The translations under genes were made by a program, and so were the position numbers. The notes under the pieces are model-generated. The model did not search any database and had not been told where the DNA came from. It saw nothing but the letters and a program-made list of their open reading frames with translations. Shown here one piece after another: positions 22,202 through 35,289 of a stretch of DNA of 64,000 nucleotides. Numbering within the stretch: position 1 is the stretch's first letter; each line of letters opens with the position of its first letter. Origin of the DNA: Blasia pusilla (lineage: Eukaryota; Marchantiophyta; Marchantiopsida; Blasiales); assembly GCA_050084515.1 (NCBI GenBank), contig CM114273.1:14942001-15006000 (forward strand). Reading direction: 5' to 3'.

Positions 22202-24061
22202 TCAGCCAATAGCTCGGCTGACAAGATGACGTTGTTCCTTCTTTCTACTTGGTGGCGATGTAGATGGAGGTCTCTCAGAAATCAGAACAACTCGGCGGGA
22301 CAACAGTTGGACGTCTCGCTCAATCTGTGCGAGATTTTCCTCCATCCTGTCACAAGAGAAGAGAGAACAGAATCGTTGACATTTCCCAGTCCCATTTCAA
22401 AGAGTCCTGGAATGTTCAGAGCAATGTGTGAAGATCTCCACTGCTCGAAGAACGTAGTCATTGATGAAGTGATGGAGAATCGATTGGTTAATCGAGCGTG
22501 AGGAGTCTACTTAGCTTAGTCGATAATTTCTGTTGCACTGGTCCGATTTGGAGAAGGCTGTGGCTGTGGAAAGGATGGCACAGAATCTTGAGCCACTGAA
22601 TATTAACAAGGATGCAGAGCAATGGTGGTTATCGGTTTACCTTTCTCTCCTCAGTTTCACAGATTCGGTGTCAATGGTAGAAGTATATGATTGATAGGCT
22701 CTGTTCAGTTGAGCCCACTTCAACTTGAGCATGATGATCAGTTCCTGCCTCTCGTCTTCCTCCAGTCTGCAAACCACAGAATATACGAAAGGCTCATTCC
22801 AAGATTTGCGTGATTTCTGTGACACTCTGGTGACTAAGGTTGACAGCCAACAAGAGCTTGATCCACTGCTTAGCTTAAGAGTCTAGTACTAGGCTGGAGT
22901 TGTTCGAGTCAAATGGCAGCACACAGCTCATAGGACCAGCCATTGACTCGCATGTCCAAGCCCAACGAGAATCTGTGGTGGCTCTTGAAGAGGCTAAACT
23001 CATTTGAACTATTTGCTTCATGTGTTTGAAGGATATCATCAACATCCAGATGCAGGAAAGCATTTCGTTTCCTTGGGACTGAGGTGTGGAACATCCGGAT
23101 AAATTCTCAGTCGTCAATGTCAAAAAAGAGTCTAACTATTAGAAGGTAAGGAGTGTGAAAGATGTGCAGAGTCTTGAGGCATGGTCCAAAGGAAATCCTT
23201 ACTTGCGCGTATGAGGATGTTTGCAGTGCTTCTTGACACTATCAGCTTTGGAGGTGGCCTCCTCAACTTTTTGAAGAGCCGCTTTGATTCTCCTCACTAG
23301 ATAAGCTGGAACTTTTCCATTATTTGGTTTTTCTACCATGGGAGCTGGAGGAGGAGGTACGGTTGGGGGCTCTGCAGACAGCACACCAGCATTCCCCATC
23401 TTTCACATATTGTCTCGGAAATATGCATGCAGGAAGTGGCAGAAATGAGTGGCACCGTGGGCGACAGCAAGTTGAAGCAATATCTCATGAATAGCGAGGG
23501 AGATACACACTAGTTGGCTATGGGACGAATACAAAAGCTTCTATGGAGTCGAATCACTCCATTCCACAGTCTGGATAAGGATGGATGAAACACGTGCAAT
23601 GGAGTGACCTTACTGGATTTGATTGCTTTAACTGCGTTCACATTGATCCAGTTCTGCCCACTGTTTTTTCCATGAATCTGCAATCACACCAACCTGCACA
23701 TCAGATCTGAGAATGCCTTTTAGGGACAGTAAAATGCCTCGTACGCCCACCTCACGATCAGATCACTCCATTCCATTCTTGGACTCAAGCAGTCCGAGGT
23801 GCAGGTTCTAGTGGGTCCGTAGTCAACAAATCTATTTTAATGGGATTACCTAACATTCTGCAATTAGAAAGTTTAGTTCTTGAAGGATTCCGTAGTCGGT
23901 AGCTTTGTTAAATTGGGACTAGCTACAATTTTTCTTGCGATTGGCGATTTTGCTCATTTGTTTTCGAGCATTTGTTGTCACCATTCTCTATCTCTGTCTC
24001 GTTTGCTCGAGAGAGAGCAAAAGAGCGCAGTGTGTTCCGCAACACGTAAAGCGGAAGCAAA

Positions 24062-24109
<48 letters not shown>

Positions 24110-24828
24110 GTTTGACTGACAAATATTGCGGCAGTGACGCCAATTCCTACTCGTCAATCGCATGCGGAATCACGATCACTCGTGAACAAATCGATGACCC
24201 ATCTGAGTCTGAATCTCTGGGTGCCTGGCTGCCACCACAACAACTACGATCAATCAGCAGATCATGTCTTACCGGGGGTTTGAGGGGAACCAGGCCTTTC
24301 ATCTTCGCATGCACTGAGCATCGCTGAGCTCCTGCAGCCCAAGGGAAAGCACAGAAGGTGGAATCTCAGATAAGAGCTGTAGGATGAACCATACCTCTAC
24401 TGAGAAAGAGGCAGAAGTAGGAAAGAGTGTAAGGAGTATTCAGTGCCATTACCAATCACCGAGGTCAAAGAATCGAAGGCTCATGGCAAACATCGTTAGA
24501 GCTCAGCTAGGACTACAGACGAGCAAAGGCTACACCTTCGAAATGCCTCGCCACAATTATTCATCAAGAAGGTGAGGCTGAGGCCCCATTCGTGTTCTCT
24601 CGCAGTATATGAGATGTTTTGAAGTGGCACATTTGGGTAGAGCTCCGACTTAGAAATCGGAAGAGATTCGGGCTTGCCGTAGATGATAATGGGCTCTTTC
24701 GAGTGCTTCCTCAACCAGTTGTCAGTCCGAGGCTTCAATGATCCTGGACGATGCCCCATCGTGGCCCTTGGTCTCTGCCTGGCCTCCTCTTCCAGCTTGA
24801 GCATTAACTTGTAGATCTCCTCATCTTT
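22202..24828 (-). CDS. ENKUR: enkurin (axonemal, calmodulin-binding domain protein), N-terminus unresolved
   Basis: Exons in transcript order: up to 24828 (KDEEIYKLM through NWLRKHSKEP), 24273-24331, 23614-23677 (GKNSGQNWINVNAVKAI), 23203-23371 (GKVPAYLVRRIK), 22641-22766 (LEEDERQELIIMLKLKW) and 22202-22346 (MEENLAQIERDVQLLSRR, then stop). The last four junctions are GT-AG with matching phases. The order IYxLM, FLKKHSKE-like, KN-x-INxNA, VPxYL, EEERxxLxxxLKxxW and a C-terminal helix is that of enkurin, and about 238 residues read here against roughly 256 in animals. Enkurin is a microtubule inner protein of motile axonemes; in a plant this implies a role in flagellated sperm. The first coding exon with the ATG was not found, and the junction between 24678 and 24331 needs a GC donor (see findings). 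Confidence 0.85.
24065..24105 (+). repeat. (TA)n microsatellite in an enkurin intron
   Basis: An uninterrupted TA run of 41 bases lies within the intron 23678-24272. It produces Tyr-Ile repeat ORFs on both strands that are not genes. Confidence 0.95.
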
Positions 24829-26452
24829 CTGCACATTCAATTCACACCGCCTCAAACCTCTAGGCCAGAGAAATCTGGGAACTTCCACAAGAGACGCGTT
24901 GATTGCTTAACTGATCTGACGCTGCAGACGCACCACTCTCATAATCGTCAGCACTCGCTATTACCGTGCGAGGGCACGAAGGCCCCAAATCCGATTGTAT
25001 GATTTCTCTCTCTACAGGGACATGACATTGTACCCGACGATGCCCGATGGATTCTTTAGTGAGACGGACAGACGAATAAGATTACAATCGCGCTCTCGGA
25101 AGTTATGCTCAGGTGACTGCAAATGAACTTCTCCACCACGTCTGGGCGGTGAGTACGGATTCTCTTTCCAATTCTGGGAAACGATGAATTTCTCTCTGTG
25201 CATGAGACTTCCTCTGTTTTTCTTTCCTAAATTTGCGAGCGCAGTTTCTTGGATATATGCAGGTTTCCAATCTTGTGACTTGTCAGGCGGGAGCCCACCC
25301 CACCTTGGAACGGATCGGAATGGGCTTGGGAGGTTGTACAACAACTTCGGGAATGATATGATAAATGGACTCCCTGGATTCCCACATTGTGCTGCGACCG
25401 ATCCCTAGTCCCACGCCAACGCCACCGCCAGAAACGCCGAAAGTCCCTTCCCACAACTGCAGGGGCAGCAAAATCGACGTTTCACGAATGGGGTATCTCC
25501 GTCGACAGTGCAACAACCAAGAGCCTCAAATCGACTGCACTTTCAGCCGGCATTATATCCCGAATCGACTAGTGTGCGTCATATCATGAATCGACTAACT
25601 TGGGCGCTCGTACTTGCCGGCTCTGGTCATCGTAACCGAAGCAGCCCTGCGTATCTCCCGTCCTGAGTGAGGGGTTCGCTGTACCATGTCTAGTACTCAT
25701 GGTAGGAAATTTCGTTTAGCGCCCTCTAGAGAATTCGTTAACGGCTTGGAACTGGCGGTCTGGGTTTCCTACTTTGGTCCTTGCGAATCAAAACCGGGAA
25801 TGGAGTCGGTAAGGTAGGGTCGGCTGTCTAACGGACGAGATTCCAGAATGGGAGTAAGAAACAAGTTCAGAGGTCCGCAGCGAGGATTTGGGAAGGGCTT
25901 GGGTCCATCCTGCTGTGAAACTAATTCGAGGTGCCTCAAGGGACGTTGGATTATCCAACTTTGATTCCTTAAAGCTGGGCGGACCCGTCTCCCGGGGTAC
26001 CGTGGCTATCGTCTTCTCTTCGGTGAACTCTCCGGACCATCTACTATGCAGGTGAGAATTCTAGCCCAAGATGGGCAAGATGTGGAGTCTTGTCCTGGAG
26101 ACAGGACTCCACGTCGTGCCCAGCTTGTTCCGAAACGAGGACGTTAGCTAATTCCTGTGGGACATACGGCGGATGAGGACTTGCACGGTTTGTTTGGGTA
26201 CTAGGAAGGGCAGAGGACGTTGACACCCGAAAGAAAATCTCAAACACCAGGGGAAAGGGAAGACGAGAAAAAGAGAGCACCAGAATAAGAATGTGGCATT
26301 CCCTCGATGCTACGAACAAGTACAAAATTCAGTATTCTCGATGTTGCCAAAGGCACATCCCTAGGACCTGTATCCGAGTTCCGACTACAGTTAACGTTGA
26401 CCACCACCTCTTTACACTACCGGTGGTCTGTCTAACCTTTGACTAAGAGCCC
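24829..26452. other. enkurin 5' region and RID3-like 3' region
   Basis: This should contain the missing enkurin first exon(s) and promoter, and the 3' UTR of the WD40 gene ending at 26453. The minus-strand ORFs at 25012-25344 and 25227-25516 use non-ATG starts in the frames shown and have no recognised domain. No separate gene supported. Confidence 0.35.
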
Positions 26453-29400
26453 CTACTTTTCCCGAGACTTATCTGCTACCTTCCCTCTACCTTTACCTTT
26501 CTCTTTCTCTTTCTCCTTCTCTTTCTCTCCTTCCTTCTCGTCACCATCCTCTCTCTCTTTGTTTCCCCCCATTAGTTCATCGACGCAAAAACAATACAGC
26601 TCTTGATGAAGTTGTTGCCATTGCTGCCCATTATTCAAAGCTCGCCGCAACTCTGACCGCAATCGCTCCAACTCCATTTGCATAGCTGCAGTGGAGCCCC
26701 GGCGCTGAAATCATACAAACTTGGTAGATTAGTGCTAAGACTCACTGTTACCTACCTTCAGATAGACAAAACTGAGGAGATCAAATTCAGAGCCTCATTA
26801 AAACGCAATCAATCAAATATAAGAAGACTATAACATCAACTATGAAATAAAGCCGGAAATATCCAAATCCCAAATTGGCCACATACCTCGAGCTCTTTAA
26901 TTTGGCGCTCCATGGCAGCAAAGCTGTATGAGAAGCCTTCTGAATCTTCCTGATCTGAGGAGAACAGGGTTGGTAGCACTACCAAAGGACCCTCCCAAGG
27001 ACTTGGATCCTGTGACACTGTTTCTGAGACGACGTATTTGCTCAGGGGAGCCACTGGGAGCAAAGGCATCCGTCGATTCATACCCCGACCTTGGTGGTCT
27101 GTTAGGGACCCGTGCTGCAGCATTGGTGGCCGTGGTAAGACCAGTAGACTGCTAATCGGCCCTGTGGATCCCCAATAACAACACCTGAAGTCAATTCAAG
27201 TACTAACAGTTGGATAGAGGAGGCAAAAGCACATGCGGGGAAATCATCATATATTGGGAAAAACGGGCCCTGCAGATAAGCCAGGGGACAACCCAAATCT
27301 AGTGACTTCACATAGTTGCAGTGCACTTGCACTACCCTCGCCTAGATAGTTGAGAAGACGTTTACGAGGGGCCTATGAGAGGGAATTCTGGCATCCTCAG
27401 TGCATCTACTGGATTTCAATTGAAAAGAAATATGTGAAGTAGGAGAATGAGATCATACCTTTACTGTGGGTAAAGGTTCGAAGAACCTGGCGGCTCACAG
27501 TATCCCATAATCGTGCCGTGCAGTCCTCGGATCCAGACACCAATGACACCCCATCCATACTAAATGCCAAAGCTGTTACTGCTCGACTACAAAACCATGA
27601 GGCAGAACTGTGTCATTTATCTGATCCAGATTTCTGTGTCCTAATTCATATCATATCCTAGCTTGATATACCCTCAAATCCAGCATAACTGCCAGAATTA
27701 TTATTGAACTCCTGAAGACAATCATGGGGTTTACTACAACCTTACTTCCCATGGGCAGTACATTCCTCACATATCGTAGTATAATCTAGCGACCATCTCA
27801 TAGGATGAAGAGAATCAGCAGTAATCACCTGTGGCCAATGAGGGCAGCATCTGTACCAAGAAGTCCATCAGCAAGGATACCCGAAGTGGTGGGTACACCA
27901 AAGTTCAAAGCAGTTATAAAGATCCTTCCATCTGTTCCTCCTGCATACAGAGCATACTCTCCAGGATCTAACACCACTGCATTTAGAGCTGTTGGGAAGA
28001 CAATAGACCGGAGAAGAGTCCCCAAAGCTAGACTCCAAATCTGTCAAAAAAAACACAATTTGACCTTCAACAAGCCAATCCTCTGGAACAGAGTTTAAGA
28101 ACCAATTACACTGTCCAACCTTGATTATAGAGACATCCACAGTATTTTCATCAGAAACTTCATCACTCACAATTGGATGCAACTTCTACTTAATCAACAG
28201 TCAAGTCATGCTTATAACATATTAGTCAATCTTTACTGTTTAAGTATCTACAGATACTTAAGAAGGGAAGGAATGTCTCTGGTATCTGTAGGCTTGAAAT
28301 AACCTGGTACTTTGATTTCCCTTTCCATTCAGCAAGTAGTATATCTACTGTGCACAGAATCATACCTTGCAAGTGTGATCAAGTGAACAAGAGACAACAA
28401 TTGCACTGGAGCCTCCGGAGCCTGCCAGTAGGCCTGTGACGGGTAGAGTGTGGTCTGACCAGCCATACATGGATGCCAACTGAGAGTCACCACGAGTCTC
28501 TTCAGCAACATCCAGCACTCTGAGACAACACCACCCCATAGTCAAACTTTGAGACCCTAAAACAGGCAGACACCAACAAATCCAGACCACTCCTGACTTT
28601 TCTACAGAGAAAAGTAGAAGAAAAGGCTCCAAAGAGATAACAGCATCAGTTGAAAGATCAAGCAACCAAACAGAGAGAGAAACGTGTACCGCAAAAGTGG
28701 CCAGACATTGACCAGCCCGTCATCAGCTCCAGATATCAGGAGTGAGTCATCATCTGAGAACACTAGACAGCTTACAGCTTTATAATGACCAGCCCAAACC
28801 CTCAAGAGCTTGCCACTTGCCACCTGCAAATGATCACACCAGTGAAGAACAAGCTTAGGTTCAAGCCTAAGCTTGTTCAACACACTAACACTGTTGCCAT
28901 GGCGATTCTCCCTCCAATGACAATGGAAAAATGACTTCTAAACTTTATACTCTGCAGGCAAAGTTATGTCCCGAATGTGATAATCTGTGGGCAAATCCAG
29001 ATAACCAAGTGTACCTAGTGTACTACGTTGTCACAGCAGTGGCTTAAGCTTGAATCATAGAAATTTTAAAACTTCATGGGCAGCAGTGTATTTACACGTC
29101 TTGAAAATTAAAAAACCACAAATCTAACGGACTCTAGACTTGCTTTCCAAACCGTCATATTCTGGTCATAAAACAAAACATATATTGGGATAATCTGAGC
29201 CCGAAAAGGTGACAAAAAAAAGGACTCACCTCCCATAGATAAATTCGGCCTGACAAGCCGCCTCCGGCCAAATATGAACCCTCGCTTGTACATGCTAAGG
29301 GCACAATTGGTTCCACGGGATAGCTCTTGAACGCAACTTGATTCTGTACCCCATCCACCCTTCAAGCACCCTTGTTTGCAAACTATTAAAGGGATAGAGG

Positions 29401-30301
29401 ATGGTAAACGAGATGAGCAGGAGACGCATTGGGCTCTGAAAATGCATATTGACGATCAAGTGTCTAAGCGGAAGTAAAACCTGTGCGAAAAACAAACCCT
29501 AAAATGGCTTCCAAGAAAGGGTGTGGAAGAGTTCGATTGTATTCCATAAACACCATATAGTCGGAATCTTTAACGCGATGAAAAGAAGAAACAGAAAGAA
29601 AATTTTTACTCATCCACACATCTAACGCGCAATACGTCTACCTTTGTAACTGCTTTACCCCAGTGTCTCACAATTCACGAATATTTTCTCACGACCTTCC
29701 ATGTCGGCAGGGATATGAAAGGTCCTCACATTTGCAACGTTCGAACATGAGCGGGAAAATGAGGGACAAAATATTGAAGAGAGGGACAGAACAACCGAAA
29801 GGGAGAAAATCTCCCACCAATTGTGATTGTACATCGCAGGAACATCATAACGACAAAATTGTGCTAACCTTCTCCCCAAATTGGATCCATCAACTGAGTT
29901 GAAAACCGGAAGGCAAACCAAATTTTTCAGAACCAACATCCGGACCACCCAAGAAAAAGCCGTATGTAGGGGGTTCACGCACACAACCCTACCTTATGCC
30001 ATGCCCAAAAAAAAATGGCACCGCCGGCGGTGGAAGAAGTCGGCTTGAGAGACTGGGAAGCTGCAAGGAAGTGCGGGCCGACAGGACAGAGCGCGTTGCG
30101 AGGAGCGGCACAAGAACGAAGGTGTGAAAGGAGCGCACCCGACGCCGCATCCCATAGCGTCACTCCTGCATCCACACTGGAGCAGACCACCACGGCTTCC
30201 CTCACAGTCGCCAGCTTGCCCCCATCCACCCACGGCCCTACGGCCGCACTCTCTTCTCGTATTTTACCCCCTCTCGCCAATCCAATTCCCCCTGCTTTCA
30301 C
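26453..30301 (-). CDS. RID3: WD40-repeat protein, IPI3/WDR18 family (ROOT INITIATION DEFECTIVE 3-like)
   Basis: Eight exons in transcript order: 5' exon ending 29993, then 29230-29343, 28690-28823, 28366-28519, 27829-28040, 27459-27586, 26887-27161 and 26453-26704. Every junction is GT-AG with agreeing phase. The product starts with VVVCSSVDAGVTLWDAASGALL, the family's N-terminal blade, followed by SYPVEPIVPLACTSEGSYLAGGGLSG, LLRVWAGHYKAVSCLVFSDD, a HTLPVTGL blade, RSIVFPTALNAVVLDPGE and AVTALAFSMDGVSLVSGSED. The last exon gives the family C-terminal helix (GSTAAMQMELERLRSEL, QQWQQLHQELYCFCVDEL) and a Lys/Glu repeat tail encoded by a CTTTCT-type tract. IPI3/WDR18 works with the PELP1-TEX10 (Rix1) complex in 60S ribosome maturation in the nucleolus; Arabidopsis RID3 affects meristem development. 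The expected ATG is absent (see findings), so the 5' limit is the most upstream GTG in the open frame. Confidence 0.9.
28847..28878. repeat. 13-bp perfect hairpin in a RID3 intron
   Basis: The arms gaacaagcttagg (28847-28859) and cctaagcttgttc (28866-28878) flank a 6-nt loop. It lies 24 bases from the acceptor of the 28824-29229 intron and could influence splicing or 3' splice-site access. Confidence 0.8.
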
Positions 30302-31150
30302 CGGAACCGGTCCATCGCCGTCCTCGCGTCCTCTCCCCTCACCGCCATCCCATCGTCTGCCAAATCCCCTCCTTCAAATGCGCACAACTTCACACATTCG
30401 TCCTCTCCCGCTCCCTCTCAGAATTCCCCGGAAACGCAGTCGTCACGAATCGTACATTATCGGACATTCGCAGCGGCAGAAACCGATGCAGAATTGGAAT
30501 CTGCTGGGGCTCATGTGAGAGAGAAAGAGACGTCGTCTTGTCTGTGAAGCAGAAACGGTGCGATTAGTGAGCCCTGCGGATTACGGCCTAAACCCTACGC
30601 CTGTAATCTTCACTTTGAACTTTGGCGAAAGTGCAGGTGGGATTTTTCTTTCGTCTCTTCTGTCTTGTCTCCTTTGAAGTCAAGTCGGCACCAAACTTGG
30701 GTGGCGACATGACTTCGGTGAAGTCCAACCAGCGTTTTACTTCTGTCTTGGCCCCCGAACGTTTTTTTCTACTTGCTTACGTGGAAAATAAATAAAAATA
30801 TAATGAAGTATTTTCCTAATTTATATTTTTATTGGAAAGTGCACTTTTTTATTTTCATATTAGTGGAAAAATAACTCGACACGTGGAAAATTGAAAAAAA
30901 TGTTTCTCATATTATAAATTAAAAAAATATTTTTTTACTTGTGTACAACATGATTAGTACTTCATGATCATGGCACGAGTCCTATACTAGAATTTTAGAA
31001 TCCGAGGTTTAGTTATCCATAACACAAGAGAATGTCTCTAATTCCAATTTGTAGAGCACCAAGGGTCATTTCAACGTTTGAGGATCATTTTTAACAAGGA
31101 TATTCACTACTACATCCGCATTCAATTTGCGAGTCCTAAAGCTATAAATA
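30302..31150. other. RID3-like 5' region and spacer
   Basis: 30302-30620 is GC-richer and pyrimidine-rich on the plus strand, consistent with the promoter/5' UTR of the minus-strand WD40 gene. From 30780 it becomes very AT-rich with no recognisable feature. Confidence 0.4.
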
Positions 31151-31180
31151 TCTCATAAGTTATTCACAACACATTTCCAA

Positions 31181-32115
31181 ACCAATTGCAAGCTTGTAAA
31201 TCTACCACTTGCAAAGTAGTTGAAAGGGATAAAATCAACATATTTTGCAATTATGAAGCAAGTTGGTTGGTTTTTTCTTCACTTGTAGTTGAGTTGCAAA
31301 ATGCTCATAGGATGCTCAAAAATTATACGTCAATTTGAAATTCAATTGCAAGATTTTCCATGCCTACACTATCATGTTTTACTACTTGCAATCGACTCAC
31401 AACTAACATAGAGAAAAATTGCATAGCAATCCCAAAAACTATGTAAGAAAAATGAATCCAAGTAATTCTTTTTCCACTCACAAAGTTGTTTTTTTCTTCT
31501 TCACGATCTTTTGCTCTATTTGGATTGATTTTTAGGGGGGATTAGGCTCCTTATAAGGTATTCTTTGGATGCCATTCCTTCTTTTTTCTAATCATTCATT
31601 TCTTATAATCTAGAAATAATAATTTTGGAAAAAAAAATCATGGAATACTATGAACTTTAATTATCCATCTCTCCTTTAACATATAGAAAAAAAAAATCAT
31701 GACTTAAGCTCACTATAGAAAGAAACTTGTTTGAAAGTGACAAGAGGAGTCTTAAAAGGTTGGGAGGAAAAGCAAAAAATGGAGCAATTGTGGAGGCCAA
31801 AGAGGAATTTAGTGTCGAGGTTTAGTTGTTTGCAAGTGTAGAAAACCACACATTGCTAGAGTTTTGGAAGTACATTGTGTCTCCAGGATGCGGCAAATTG
31901 AGATTCCTTAAACTCGCACTTTCCAATACTCTCTTGCAAATCTCAATGCATGGTGTTTGCAAGTCTTTTGCGTCTTGTAAAACTTGTAAGTGCACAAGAT
32001 CCAACACTCACCCCCAAATTTCAGAACGATCACAAACTAGAGTGAACTTGCAAATAGCTCATATGAAGTGGACTCGCAAAGTGATCCTAAACGCGAAAAA
32101 AACAACTTGCAAAAT
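31181..32115. repeat. TTGCAA-rich block 1
   Basis: Eleven TTGCAA hexamers occur in about 935 bp, far above the background of roughly one per several kilobases elsewhere in the window. No coding frame. Similar blocks are at 46.9-47.5 kb and 53.3-55.0 kb. Confidence 0.6.
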
Positions 32116-32209
32116 AACCAAAACGCTCCTCTTCTCCCTAGTGGTGGGGTACGTAAGCATGCATTTCATTTAGGAATGGGATTCCAACACGAGCCATAGG
32201 GTACTCTTA

Positions 32210-32920
32210 AGAGCCCCATAATGACGAACATCATCCCCATACTTAAATTCTATAAAAATTTATGGCGCGCTTCTGTGCATCCCTCTCTTACACTAAAAAT
32301 TACGAATAAAAGACACAAATAAGAGGTTCTTGCTCCGTTGAGCTCTCTCATGAGAAACTGAAGAGAGAATACGGTCTCCAACCTATAAAACTAGGGAGAA
32401 ACTAACAAGTTAATGCACTCTAGAGCTTTTAATGTCTCATTCTCTCTTTGTAAATTAGGATCACTGAATTTTTCCCACACAAACTAAATCTTACTTACTT
32501 AAAACTCACAATGCACTGAGGACCATAGCTCCTCCGCCTCATACAAAGAGGTTTAACAAACAAAGATTGAGCTCCAAAGCTCCCTCTCTTTGGGATATAA
32601 TCCCCTTCCCTCTCATAAGCTCTCTCCACATTAACCTATACTTCTAGGTTATCTCTTTGGCTCTTGACCTACTATAGGGGATTAAAGGCCAATTCCCAAA
32701 GTGTCAAGTCAACTTTACTCTTTATATAGCTCCAAATCAACCAAAACAAAAGGGGAACCTACTCTCTTAGGTTAAGTGACGTCTCACCAGATCATCATCG
32801 GCCTTCCAAGGCTTTTCTCCAATCTTCTTGGAGGTGCCATGTAAATACTCGTTGATCCATCCTAAATGACCTGACACACTTAAGACCAATAGTAGGAAAT
32901 TAGCCCTCACACTTAGCTAC
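32210..32920 (+). repeat. dispersed repeat family A, copy 2
   Basis: Resembles 51965-52440 and 60470-61230 along its length: ccccatactt-aattct start, cctcatacaaagaggtt, atcccctt-ccctctc, tcttgacctactataggggatca-type, gtcaagtcaactt and caaaaggggaacc words occur in the same order and orientation. Non-coding. Confidence 0.65.
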
Positions 32921-35289
32921 CTCTTTACTAAGTGTGGTGTTAGTCCATAATTAAGATCCTATATTGTTGCGCAATCATGAATGTATTGAAATGATACGTA
33001 GCATTAAGGTCTCATGTGTAAACAACAATTATACATCCAACACCCTCATAATTTTCTATGGAAAGTGGATAAATAATAACATCCTTACGATAGAATACCA
33101 TTGCTACATTGGTGCGTAGATAACATAGCATGCATAATAGTTCCCTAATAAACGACTCTAGGATAGGAATACTATTAGATGATTGACTTGGAGATTATGC
33201 TGAAAAAGTCTTAATTTTTTTTTACCAAGTCCTCACATAGATTTCCGTAATGTATACTTGAATGGTGTGTGTGGCCATAGGAAATTTCTCCACGTCCCTT
33301 AAAAAAATCACCCTTTAGCTCTCATAATTTTGTACAAACTCTACTAGATCTAGTTAAAAGTGCCAAGAAAGCCTCCCATTTGTTGTTGTAAAAGTCATGG
33401 GAAACTCCAACTAGATTCTCATAAAAATCAACTCCCGTCCATTAGCTTCCGTAGACATATGTGGAAGAGACATTAGTTTCGTTGGACCATATGTGTGAAA
33501 CCCGCTAGACTCCTTGGTCATGCTTGCGATACTTTTCATCCAATGGATCTACATAAAAAGACACCGGAGGTATGAAACATAGCCCCGTATAAATGCCATC
33601 GGAGTCATAAAAATAAGCATTGGGAAACCCTTCTTAAATATGAGAAATATTAATATTGGTGAACCATTTGTGCCACGTATGTCCATGGTCTACACATGTA
33701 GGCAAATTTATCTCAAGCCGATTCAACATTTTTTGAGAACTTGTGATTGGGAATCTTTACAAGTTCATTCGCATTGCATATCAAGATATATTTGGACAAT
33801 CAAATGTAACTTTCAATTTTGAGTTGTCATTACTTCAATCCCCCTACCCATGCCACATCTATTTCCCATTGGGGCACTTTGACAAGGGGGGGTCTTTTTA
33901 ATCCTAGATGATTATTTTTGTCGAATTCTAATATATTTCACATTCACAGGTGAGGACAAGAGCTACATACAATTAAAATGTTGTTTGTGTTATTTACCAA
34001 TGACCCTCAAATTTAGTAAAAAAAATTAGTTTAGCACTTGCCAATCTCCTTACCCTTCCTCAATTCATTTTCTAATGTGATGTCATTGTCATCTCTTTAC
34101 TTTACTCCATCATTCTCTCTTCATTATACAGATGTGATTTGCCAAAACCCTCGTCAGGTTTTAGGTATTAATCTTTAGATCAGAATGTTTCGGAAAGAAA
34201 TGGTATGGCACCTGATTCTCCTCTCAACTTTCTTCCACTAAGGGGGCAACAAGTTAGTAACAAGTCTTATCTTGTTAGTCCTTGCGTCTCATCTATCCAT
34301 CTAAGACGACGTACACAAAATTCAACGTCGAGTAGCATTAAGGTCTTTGGCGTGTTTAGAGATCGGGACCTCGCATAGAATCAATTCACGTAATAGTACG
34401 ATGAGCTTCTAAGGTACATTTGCACCAAAACGTTAGATCACATTGTTTTGGAATGGATACGCACCTGGTATGTCGTCCTCACTCATGGTCAAACGATATT
34501 TTACGGAAGAAAATCGTATTCGAAGGAAAAAGTGTACACATGCGAATGTTTGTGCTACCATGGTGCCTAGTTTCTTCAAAATCATTTAAGAAGTAGAAGT
34601 ATTACTTCCTTCTTGGCATTGAGAAGTTTTAGATGTACTCGTCAGTATGCTATCTCAAGCGAGTTTTCTAACTGAAGAAACATCTGCGTGAGGCATGGGT
34701 TGGCAGAAGGGTGTGTGCCCAGGACGACTAAAGAGTCGGGTTGGTTTTGTGGGCCCTTCCGCCTGTAGAGAGTTGACAATCTTCTGAAAGTAAGTGAAGA
34801 TACTTACGTTTCTGTCTAGATGCGAGAATTTCCTCCGCGCAGAATACAATCGGCTTATGTTTACAGGTTTCGTGCGCATAGAAGCTCGAAGCAGAAATGT
34901 AAGTATGATTTCTAGGCACTAGCTAGGTCGTACTCCTCGACCAGTCGAGCCGCTTACGTCACCTGACCGAATTCAAACACGCGCACTCTTCCAGAGCTTG
35001 TGGGAACGCATCCACTGATTTGGATGATCACAGCATTAGGTACAACGATCTGTCCACCAGTTCCGCGAAGTTGTTATCGATCGAGGACGACACTCGTAAA
35101 GAGTCCAGTCCCAGAAGACTGGGTTCTTTTTCGAGATTAGGGTATAGATGATGTTTGAGATAAGACCGGAACTTATCGCTAATCGCTAGCTTGTTTCTCT
35201 TCCTTCGGTCTATCCCTTCGTCACTTGTTTCATGTGTCCCACGAGCCCGCTACAATTACTGGTCCTCCCCACTAAATCGATCCAAAGCT
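32921..35289. other. intergenic DNA
   Basis: AT-rich to about 34.6 kb with no recognised gene or element. 34.65-35.28 kb has more balanced composition and should include the 3' UTR of the two-exon gene ending at 35290. A minus-strand ORF at 34655-34879 is unrecognised and not supported. Confidence 0.35.

Noticed and set aside
21803-22501. Plus-strand 232-aa ORF with a poly-Leu run
   Set aside because: It lies antisense to the enkurin last exon and 3' UTR, and its Leu run is the GCT microsatellite; no domain features.
34655-34919. Minus-strand ORFs of 63-74 aa
   Set aside because: No domain, no conserved splice context with the 35.3 kb gene, and they overlap each other in different frames.
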